A DNA stretch of 6,151 bases from DAIRDK01 sp035403225 (GTDB lineage: Bacteria; Bacteroidota; Bacteroidia; Bacteroidales; FEN-979): NCBI GenBank assembly GCA_035403225.1, contig DAONET010000061.1, positions 1 through 6,151 of the forward strand, in the 5' to 3' direction. Each line of letters begins with the position of its first letter. The first letter of the stretch is position 1. Positions 1-5,723 of this stretch are shown piece after piece. A program made the position numbers and the translations under genes. The notes under the pieces are model-generated. The model saw only the letters and a list, made by a program, of their open reading frames with translations. It was not told the DNA's origin and searched no databases.

Positions 1-112
1 TGGGTACCCCGCCGAAAAGCCAATGGCAATTTTGAAACCGCTGCCTTTTTGCCTCACCTTCAAGGTTAGATTAAACCGCAAATTTTTCTTTGATTCACCA
101 AACCTATCACAT

Positions 113-130
113 TTCGGACTTCACATTTGG
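113..130. repeat. imperfect direct repeat, left copy
   Basis: TTCGGACTTCACATTTGG here corresponds to positions 270-294, which read TTCGCACTTCACA, then seven extra bases, then TTTGG. The two copies bracket both hairpin repeats. They could be remnants of a repeat unit, or of the ends of a roughly 180-bp non-coding element. No transposase or clear terminal inverted repeat is visible. Confidence 0.4.
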
Positions 131-140
131 CGAGAATTAT

Positions 141-157
141 ATCGGTGCTCTGCACCT
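141..157. repeat. hairpin repeat, copy 1
   Basis: The sequence ATCGGTGCTCTGCACCT contains a perfect 5-bp stem, GGTGC (144-148) and GCACC (152-156), around a TCT loop. It matches copy 2 at 192-208 except in the loop and one flanking base. Read on the minus strand, both copies have the form AGGTGC-NN-AGCACCGA followed by an A/T-rich ATA tract. Stem conservation with loop change suggests that the hairpin itself, as DNA or RNA, is the retained unit. I have an unverified impression that AGGTGCGTAGCACCGA-like repeats recur between genes in environmental Bacteroidota. Confidence 0.6.
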
Positions 158-191
158 TTTGTTGTTTAATTCATTCCTTTGCTATAAATAT

Positions 192-208
192 TTCGGTGCT
201 ACGCACCT
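192..208. repeat. hairpin repeat, copy 2
   Basis: The sequence TTCGGTGCTACGCACCT contains the same 5-bp stem as copy 1, GGTGC (195-199) and GCACC (203-207), with loop TAC instead of TCT. The spacing between equivalent bases of the two copies is 51 bp. The spacer is AT-rich, with no gene and no extended symmetry. Two copies at this spacing are too few for a CRISPR array, and the repeat is much shorter than CRISPR repeats. Confidence 0.6.
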
Positions 209-269
209 GGAGTTTTCTTTTGTATAATCCTATTTCTGCATGCCTGCTGGAAGGCAAACCCAATCGCAC

Positions 270-294
270 TTCGCACTTCACAGTTCGCATTTGG
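270..294. repeat. imperfect direct repeat, right copy
   Basis: This is the partner of 113-130. It has one substitution in the first 13 bases and a 7-base insertion (GTTCGCA) before the shared TTTGG. The insertion looks like a local duplication of the TTCGCA unit present at the start of this copy and just upstream, so slippage in a short CACTTCGCACTTCACA-type tract may have produced it. Confidence 0.4.
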
Positions 295-408
295 TCAGGG
301 GGCCAGGGAGAAGATACAAGAACGACTGCCTTGGCATTTAATAGAAAATTGTCATGTACTGTTACAAATTTAGATAAAAATGGTTGTGAACGGCGCTTCT
401 GCAGATCA

Positions 409-1668
409 TCATACCAGCTCATACCGGTAAGCATCCTGGCGAATAAAGATGAAAAGAAGGAGGGTGAAGGCCCACAGTGATGATCCTCCGTAACTTAAGA
501 AAGGCAGCGGGATCCCGATGACCGGAACCAGGCCGAGCGTCATCCCGATGTTAATGATCACATGGAAGAACAACACCGACGCCACGCAGTAGCCGTATAT
601 TTTGCTGAATTTGGATCGTTGTCGCTCTGCGACTTTGATGATCCTGAGCAATAGCCATAAGTACAGGAAGATGACCACCAGGCTTCCGATGAATCCCCAT
701 TCTTCTCCTACGGTGCAGAAGATGAAATCGGTGCTTTGTTCCGGAACGAAGTTATATTTTGTCTGGGTGCCTTCCAGGTATCCTTTCCCAAACAGCTTTC
801 CTGATCCGATGGCGATGAGCGACTGGTTGACGTTATATCCGGCTCCTTTCAGGTCGGTTTTCTGTCCCAGCAGGACGCTGATACGTTCCTGCTGGTGAGG
901 TCTCAATAAGTGATCGAAGCCATAATCCACGAAATAGATGAATCCTACGGATCCCAGGTAGATGGCGGCGATGACCAGCAAATGATGAATTCTTCTTTTG
1001 GTATAGAGATAGACGATGATGGCTATTCCCAGCAGGATGCCTGCCAGGATGAGTTTGTTCATCACGAGAGACAGGATGCCGAGGACGGGTAACAGCAGCA
1101 GCGCCAGCATCAGGTATCCGTTGAGCCCGGCCCGGTACAGCACGATCACGAACGCGAGGAAGACCAGGGCGGAGCCGGTATCTTTCTGAAGTAAGATCAG
1201 GATCGCCGGGAGCGCAATGATGATGGCGAGGGAGAACCAGGTCTTTGAATCTTTCATCGAGATGTACTGACCGCTCAGGTATTTCGAAACGGCCAGCGCC
1301 GTCCCGACTTTAGCAAACTCGGCCGGTTGAAGCGCCATGCCTCCGACTTGAAACCATGACCGGGACCCTGAGACTTCTTTGCCGGCAAAAACCACGACGA
1401 CGAGGATCACCAGGCAGACCGCGTAGACCAGGTAAGCAAACTGAGAGAATATCTTCGGATTCAGCAAGAGGATCATCAGGACCAGCAGGAATGCGGCCAG
1501 GATCCAGATCATCTGCTTGCCGTAGCGTTGCGAGATATCGAAAATGCTGGTATGCCCCTCATCGTACACGGCCGCATAGATGTTGAACCACCCGAAAATG
1601 ACCAGGATCAGGTAGATGCCGGTCATCACCCAGTCGATCTTTGAAAATATGCCCTGTTCTTCTCTCAA
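409..1668 (-). CDS. rodA: RodA, SEDS peptidoglycan glycosyltransferase
   Basis: RodA is an inner-membrane SEDS enzyme that polymerises lipid II into glycan strands of the lateral wall together with its partner PBP2. The 419-residue product is strongly hydrophobic, with about ten membrane segments. It carries the family signatures: SRSWF (102-106) leading to QPAEFAK (114-120), RPHQQERI (256-263), NVNQSLIAIGSG (279-290), TDFIF (313-317) with D314 as the expected catalytic aspartate, and the C-terminal GIPLPFLSYGGSS (385-397). Length is normal for Bacteroidota RodA. The start is TTG at 1668: the frame closes upstream at 1684-1686 without an ATG, and the KIDWV segment near the N-terminus is typical of the family, so the internal ATG at 1626 would remove conserved sequence. 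The TTG overlaps the pbp2 stop by four bases (TTGA), implying translational coupling. Confidence 0.95.
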   Translation of the reverse strand: MREEQGIFSKIDWVMTGIYLILVIFGWFNIYAAVYDEGHTSIFDISQRYGKQMIWILAAFLLVLMILLLNPKIFSQFAYLVYAVCLVILVVVVFAGKEVSGSRSWFQVGGMALQPAEFAKVGTALAVSKYLSGQYISMKDSKTWFSLAIIIALPAILILLQKDTGSALVFLAFVIVLYRAGLNGYLMLALLLLPVLGILSLVMNKLILAGILLGIAIIVYLYTKRRIHHLLVIAAIYLGSVGFIYFVDYGFDHLLRPHQQERISVLLGQKTDLKGAGYNVNQSLIAIGSGKLFGKGYLEGTQTKYNFVPEQSTDFIFCTVGEEWGFIGSLVVIFLYLWLLLRIIKVAERQRSKFSKIYGYCVASVLFFHVIINIGMTLGLVPVIGIPLPFLSYGGSSLWAFTLLLFIFIRQDAYRYELV

Positions 1669-3491
1669 TATCCTGTGATTAAATTACATTCAACCATGTT
1701 CTTTTCTACTTCCGGCCGTGTGATCTTGCCGGTAAGGTATTTCTCGATCATCAGGCTGGCGATGGGAGCCGCCCAGGTGGAGCCCCATCCGGCATTTTCC
1801 ACGACCACGGAGATGGCGATTTTCGGATGGTCTTTCGGAGCAAAGCAGATGAAGATGGAGTGGTTCTTTCCGTGCGGATTCTGGGCCGTGCCGGTCTTGC
1901 CGCAGAGGATGATGCTGTCCATTTTGGCATTGGCAGCGGTTCCGGCGTCTACCACCATCTGCATACCTTCGATCACGATATCAAAGTAGGCAGGGGCCAC
2001 GTTGCTATAGTGCCTGGTGAGGTATTGCCGGTTCATGCTGTCGGCTCGTCCGATAGCCCGAATGATATGGGGTGTATAATAATAACCGCGGTTGGCAATG
2101 GTAGCAGTGAGGTTAGCCAGCTGGATGGGAGTGATCCCGATTTCACCCTGCCCGATGGCCAGTGAAATGACCGTCAGAGCGCGCCACCGGTCTTTGCCAT
2201 GGTAGCGGTCGTAGTATCCTGCGGAAGGGATATTCCCGTTCAGCTCCCCGGGGAGGTCGATGCCCAGTTTTTTACCCAACCCGAAACTCATGACTCCCTT
2301 ACGCCAGGCATTGTAAGCTTCTTTGGTGGTCCTGTATTTTTCTCTGTTGTCGATGATTGATTTGAAAACCCGGCAGTAATAGGTGTTACAGGAATACTGG
2401 ATCGACTGCGGCAGGTTCAGCGGGCCCCAGTGGCTGTGACAGCCTACTTTTTTACCACCGCCCAGCGAGAAGCCGCCCGGGCAGGCATACCGCGTATCGG
2501 GGAACAACACTCCTTCCTGTTCGCCCACCAGCGCGTTGACCAGCTTAAAGGTCGAACCAGGGGGATACATGGCCATCAGCGCCCGGTTGAACAACGGGAC
2601 ATTGATGCTGTCCTTGCTCAGGATGTTGTAGTTTTTATTCCGTACCCGGCCGACCAGCAGGTTGGGGTCATAGGAAGGGCTGGAGACGATGCAGAGAATC
2701 TCGCCGGTGGATGGCTCAATGGCGACGATGCTTCCTTTCTTGTTCGTCATGAGCAGTTCCCCGTATGCCTGGAGCTCGGCATCGATCGATGAGTAGAGGT
2801 TGGTTCCGGCCACGGCGCTGCTATCGTACTTGCCATCCTGGAATGAGCCCATGTCGCGGTTGAAGACATCCACGACCCTGATCTTCAACCCTTTTTTGCC
2901 GCGGAGGACCTCTTCGTACGATTTTTCGATCCCGCTGATCCCGATGTAGTCGCCCGAACGGTAATAAGGGTTTTTCGCGATCATGTCGGGGTTCACTTCC
3001 CCGATGTACCCCATGGTGTGAGCCGCGATCGGAGCCGAATATTTCCGGAGGGTTCGCGGCAGAACAAAGAATCCCGGATAGCGGAACAGCTTCTCCTCGA
3101 TGATGCCGTAACTTTCGCGGGTGATCTGCGACTCAAAGATGGAGGGACGGTAAACCGAATACTTCCGTGCTTTCTCCATTCGCTCGATGAAATCTGCTTT
3201 CTCGATACCGATCAGCCGGCAGAATCCGATGGTATCCAGATGTTTCACCTGTTTCGGGATGACCATCAGGTCGTACGCGGCCTCATTGTATACCAGCAAT
3301 TCCCCTTTACGGTCGAAGATCAATCCGCGGGCCGGATATTGGGTGATGTACCGGAGAACATTGTTATTGGCGGAAAGAATGTATTTGTCGGCCAGCAATT
3401 GAACGTACACCAGCCGCATTATCAGGATCAATCCTATCAGAATAAAAAAACCGGCAATAAAAAATCTTCTGTTGGAATCTGCTCTCTCCAT
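1665..3491 (-). CDS. mrdA: penicillin-binding protein 2 (class B transpeptidase)
   Basis: PBP2 crosslinks peptidoglycan during cell elongation, in complex with RodA, on the periplasmic side of the inner membrane. The 608-residue product has a short cytoplasmic N-terminus, one membrane anchor (about 10-32), a PBP dimerisation domain opening with the conserved ARGLIFDRKG (54-63), and a transpeptidase domain. The three active-site motifs are intact: S313-T-F-K316 in PPGSTFK, S367-C-N369, and K532-T-G534 in GKTGTAQ. The late GWGSTWAAP segment is also typical of the family. Residues 337-354 include C337, C351, H352 and H354, a possible metal-binding cluster. The gene starts at ATG 3491, sharing one base with the upstream lipoprotein stop, and is followed by rodA with a 4-bp overlap. 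The PBP2 rather than FtsI assignment rests on the rodA neighbour and the overall sequence. Confidence 0.95.
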   Translation of the reverse strand: MERADSNRRFFIAGFFILIGLILIMRLVYVQLLADKYILSANNNVLRYITQYPARGLIFDRKGELLVYNEAAYDLMVIPKQVKHLDTIGFCRLIGIEKADFIERMEKARKYSVYRPSIFESQITRESYGIIEEKLFRYPGFFVLPRTLRKYSAPIAAHTMGYIGEVNPDMIAKNPYYRSGDYIGISGIEKSYEEVLRGKKGLKIRVVDVFNRDMGSFQDGKYDSSAVAGTNLYSSIDAELQAYGELLMTNKKGSIVAIEPSTGEILCIVSSPSYDPNLLVGRVRNKNYNILSKDSINVPLFNRALMAMYPPGSTFKLVNALVGEQEGVLFPDTRYACPGGFSLGGGKKVGCHSHWGPLNLPQSIQYSCNTYYCRVFKSIIDNREKYRTTKEAYNAWRKGVMSFGLGKKLGIDLPGELNGNIPSAGYYDRYHGKDRWRALTVISLAIGQGEIGITPIQLANLTATIANRGYYYTPHIIRAIGRADSMNRQYLTRHYSNVAPAYFDIVIEGMQMVVDAGTAANAKMDSIILCGKTGTAQNPHGKNHSIFICFAPKDHPKIAISVVVENAGWGSTWAAPIASLMIEKYLTGKITRPEVEKNMVECNLITGY

Positions 3492-4024
3492 TATATCCCG
3501 GTCCTCCTAAGAACGATATCAGGGGTGGTCAGCACATTGCTTTTGTTCAGCGCCCGATCGTAGATGAATAGTTCAAAACGAATGGTGTCATAATCAGGGG
3601 AGGGGTCCATGACCAGGGTGTCAACGATCGTTCCCTTCAGTGGTTTTCCTTCGTATCCCTGATTCAGGACCGGGATACGCGTGCTGAACGGTGTCGCCAG
3701 GAGGGGTTCAACATACCCCGTATCATGTTTTTCGAAGTAGCGGATGACATAATTGTAATAATACCCGGATGCGGAATCATAGGGTGGTGAGGTCTCGTCG
3801 TTATCAAGTCCCAGGTCGCCATCACCGTCCTGGAACGAAATGACGATGATCCCTCTGGAGGGAAATACCGCCGAATCATTCGCGTAAACCAATTGGATGC
3901 CTTCGTACGAGATCTCCGGAATATGCGAATACTCCTCCTCCTTGATGCATCCGGAAAGAAAAAGGATGAACGGAAGCAGGGCGAGCACTGCGAAAGAACC
4001 TGTGTGACGAAGATTTGATTTCAT
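3491..4024 (-). CDS. predicted surface lipoprotein with DGDGDLG motif
   Basis: Function is unknown. The 177-residue product starts MKSNLRH, has a hydrophobic signal segment, and ends its signal with the lipobox L-S-G-C26, so it should be a lipoprotein cleaved by signal peptidase II. The mature end C-I-K-E-E-E, with Lys at +3 and acidic residues at +4 to +6, resembles the Bacteroidota lipoprotein export signal, which suggests display on the cell surface. Residues 64-77 (FQDGDGDLGLDNDE) form an Asp-rich loop resembling calcium-binding turns. The rest looks beta-rich and soluble. In-frame ATGs at 4045 and 4039 are possible starts, but 4024 gives a conventional signal peptide. A weak minus-strand TAnnTTTN element (TAATTTTA, 4080-4073) could be its promoter. 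It is the first gene of an operon with pbp2 and rodA; whether it takes part in wall synthesis is not shown. Confidence 0.8.
   Translation of the reverse strand: MKSNLRHTGSFAVLALLPFILFLSGCIKEEEYSHIPEISYEGIQLVYANDSAVFPSRGIIVISFQDGDGDLGLDNDETSPPYDSASGYYYNYVIRYFEKHDTGYVEPLLATPFSTRIPVLNQGYEGKPLKGTIVDTLVMDPSPDYDTIRFELFIYDRALNKSNVLTTPDIVLRRTGI
3503..3508 (-). promoter_or_regulatory. strong Shine-Dalgarno site for pbp2
   Basis: The minus strand reads AGGAGG here, 11 bases before the ATG at 3491 and inside the last codons of the lipoprotein gene. The spacing is a little longer than usual. It is the clearest Shine-Dalgarno sequence at any gene start in the window, and it suggests that pbp2 has its own ribosome loading in addition to coupling through the TAATG junction. 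Confidence 0.55.
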
Positions 4025-4055
4025 GATCTGCAACGACATAACCATCCGGAATTCG

Positions 4056-4063
4056 TACCTTTG
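4056..4063 (+). promoter_or_regulatory. candidate Bacteroidota -7 promoter element (TACCTTTG)
   Basis: TACCTTTG is an exact match to the Bacteroidota -7 consensus TAnnTTTG. It lies in the divergent intergenic region, 49 bases before the ATG of the LuxE-like gene, which would give a leader of about 40 bases. No convincing TTG -33 element is found at the expected distance upstream, so the call rests on the -7 match and its position. The element also lies only about 10 bases from the earliest possible lipoprotein start on the other strand. Confidence 0.45.
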
Positions 4064-4112
4064 ACCAGCCGATAAAATTACGAAAAATCTGAGTTTCAGG
4101 AATCTGTTAGAG

Positions 4113-5072
4113 ATGAATTTTTCTGAAAGGATCTTCCGCCCTCATACGGTTGAATCGTTTAACGCATTAGCGTTGGAGTTATTTCACCGGACGCTTGAGT
4201 TCAACCCGGTGTACCGCGACTACACCCGGGCGCTCGGTATCCGTCCTGAGTCCGTAACGGATTTCTTCTCCATTCCCTTTCTCCCCATTGGTTTTTTCAA
4301 GACGCACAAGGTATATGCTTCCGCTGCCGAGCCGCAGAAGATATTCCTCAGCAGCGGGACCACCGGCATGGAGCGCAGCCATCATTACCTCGCGGATACG
4401 GGGTTGTATCTCTCTTCTCTGGTGGAAGGATTCCGCTATTTCTACGGTGACCCGGCCGGCTATTCCATCGGGGCACTGACGCCTACACCTGAGGAAAACC
4501 CCCGGTCATCGCTGATTTTCATGATTGATGAGCTGATGCGCCGCAGCGGTGAACGGCACTATCTGAAACCCTCCGACCCGGTCAGTCAGCTTCGGCGCCC
4601 GGGACGGAAAACCATGATCATCGGGCTGACTTATGCCTTGCTCGACATGGCTGAACAGGGTGTTGATCCCGACCCCGCTCTCATCATCGTGGAGACAGGC
4701 GGCATGAAAGGACGACGTAAAGAGATGATCCGGGAAGAGCTTCACCATCAGTTGAAGAAGAGTTTCGGGGTGCCGGTCATTCATTCTGAATACAGCATGT
4801 CGGAGCTCCTTTCGCAAGCCTGGTCGCAGGGGGAAGGGATTTACCGTTGTCCCCCGTGGATGAAAGTGATCGCCCGCGACCCAAGCGACCCGTTGTCTCT
4901 CATCGGTGAAGGTCGGACCGGAGGATTGAACATCATCGACCTCGCGAATGTATACACCTGTCCGTTCATCGCTACGCAGGATCTCGGGAAAGTCAGCAAC
5001 GACGGCTCTTTCCGTGTCCTTGGCCGTTTTGATGACAGTGAATTGCGGGGCTGTAACCTGATGGAACTATAA
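4113..5072 (+). CDS. LuxE/PaaK-like acyl-activating protein
   Basis: The 319-residue product belongs to the LuxE (acyl-protein synthetase) branch of adenylate-forming enzymes, which activate a carboxylic acid with ATP and, in LuxE itself, pass the acyl group to a cysteine. Visible motifs in order: S80-S-G-T-T-G85 (phosphate-binding loop), ETGGMKGRR (194-202), YSMSE (227-231, A5-like), TQDLG (288-292, with D290 as the likely ribose-binding aspartate), and GRFDDSELRGC (304-314, hinge-like). C314 lies six residues from the end and fits the acyl-accepting cysteine of LuxE. The chain stops there and has no separate C-terminal lid domain. It is shorter than LuxE (about 370-380 residues). No luxC, luxD or luciferase gene is adjacent, so a bioluminescence role is not implied. 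The substrate is unknown. ATG 4113 has only a weak upstream purine run; its stop overlaps the SRAP gene tail to tail. Confidence 0.85.
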   Translation: MNFSERIFRPHTVESFNALALELFHRTLEFNPVYRDYTRALGIRPESVTDFFSIPFLPIGFFKTHKVYASAAEPQKIFLSSGTTGMERSHHYLADTGLYLSSLVEGFRYFYGDPAGYSIGALTPTPEENPRSSLIFMIDELMRRSGERHYLKPSDPVSQLRRPGRKTMIIGLTYALLDMAEQGVDPDPALIIVETGGMKGRRKEMIREELHHQLKKSFGVPVIHSEYSMSELLSQAWSQGEGIYRCPPWMKVIARDPSDPLSLIGEGRTGGLNIIDLANVYTCPFIATQDLGKVSNDGSFRVLGRFDDSELRGCNLMEL

Positions 5073-5723
5073 GCGGGAGATCAGTTCCGGAGTGTCGATC
5101 CGGGCGTTATTCACCTCGCGCGAAACGGGATAAGCCTCCATTTCCTGAGCCGGGTAGGGGACAAGCAGCCGGAGCAGATCCTGTTCGGGGGTGTTTTCCA
5201 ACCATGTCTTTTCGTGCTCGCGTGGTAAGATGACCGGCATGCGATCGTGGATCTCCTTCATCAGTTCGTTGGGAGTGGTGGTGATAATCGAGAAGGAACA
5301 GATGATCTCGCCGTCGGGGCTGACCCATTGATCCCAGATCCCCGCCATGGCGAAAGGAGCGCCTCCTTTCAGGATGACCCGGTGCGGCGCCTTCCCCCTG
5401 ACCGTCTGCTTCCACTCATAGAAACCGTCGGCGGGGACCAGGCAACGCCGGTGGCGGAACGGTACTTTGAAGGAAGCTTTCTCCAGGATGGTCTCTGCCC
5501 GCGCGTTGATCATCGCGGCGCTCATCCCCGGGTCTTTTGCCCAGGAAGGGATCAGCCCCCAGCGGTACATACTCAGGGTCAGGGGATCCGAGGTGGAGAT
5601 CACCGCGAGGTCCTGAGTGGGAGCGCAGTTGTACCGCGCCTTCCATACAGCCGACCTCACCGACACGCCGAAACGTTCTTTGATCAGCTCGTCTTCAACC
5701 GCAAACGAATACCTTCCGCACAT
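5067..5723 (-). CDS. SRAP-domain protein (YedK/HMCES family)
   Basis: Family members bind abasic sites in single-stranded DNA and form a thiazolidine crosslink through an N-terminal cysteine, shielding the lesion during replication. The 218-residue product covers the whole SRAP domain. The sequence begins M-C2-G-R-Y, so Cys2 becomes N-terminal once Met is removed. Other expected active-site residues are N32 (RYNCAPTQ), N73 and R75 (MINARAE), E103 (GFYEWK) and H159 (IHDRMPVIL). ATG 5723 is the correct start: the GTG one codon upstream would add a Met and move the catalytic cysteine to position 3. The upstream gene's TGA shares one base with this ATG (TGATG), indicating coupled translation. The 3' end overlaps the convergent LuxE-like gene by 6 bp. 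No SOS-like operator is evident, because the promoter would lie beyond the right edge. Confidence 0.95.
   Translation of the reverse strand: MCGRYSFAVEDELIKERFGVSVRSAVWKARYNCAPTQDLAVISTSDPLTLSMYRWGLIPSWAKDPGMSAAMINARAETILEKASFKVPFRHRRCLVPADGFYEWKQTVRGKAPHRVILKGGAPFAMAGIWDQWVSPDGEIICSFSIITTTPNELMKEIHDRMPVILPREHEKTWLENTPEQDLLRLLVPYPAQEMEAYPVSREVNNARIDTPELISRL

Larger units (their letters stand above)
1..408. other. gene-free repeat-bearing intergenic region
   Basis: No convincing coding region lies between the left edge and the rodA stop codon. The stretch is more AT-rich than the genes beside it. It holds two hairpin repeats (141-157 and 192-208), two imperfect copies of TTCGNACTTCACA...TTTGG (113-130 and 270-294), and a small perfect inverted repeat TGCCT-GCTGGA-AGGCA at 241-256. 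Open frames crossing it on both strands run through the repeats, have no recognisable domain, and either overlap the end of rodA out of frame or lack a good start. I found no hairpin followed by a T-run that would serve as a clear terminator for rodA. Confidence 0.7.

Noticed and set aside
141..208. Possible two-unit CRISPR remnant
   Set aside because: The repeat is only about 17 bp, there are just two copies, and the motif is a short hairpin with variable loops. No cas gene is nearby.
241..256. TGCCT-GCTGGA-AGGCA inverted repeat as rodA terminator
   Set aside because: The stem is only 5 bp, it is about 150 bp past the rodA stop, and no T-run follows it in the rodA direction.
171..434. 87-residue minus-strand open frame starting inside the rodA 3' end
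   Set aside because: Its second half is a translation of the repeat region and it overlaps rodA out of frame. No recognisable domain is present.
127..480. 117-residue plus-strand open frame
   Set aside because: It runs through the hairpin repeats and into the end of rodA on the opposite strand, has no domain or signal, and its composition reflects the repeats.
3018..3563. 181-residue plus-strand open frame
   Set aside because: It is antisense to the well-supported pbp2 and lipoprotein genes and has no family features.
4113..5072. Bioluminescence (lux) operon
   Set aside because: Only a LuxE-like protein is present. No luciferase, reductase or acyl-transferase genes adjoin it, and the neighbours are a wall-synthesis operon and a DNA-repair gene.
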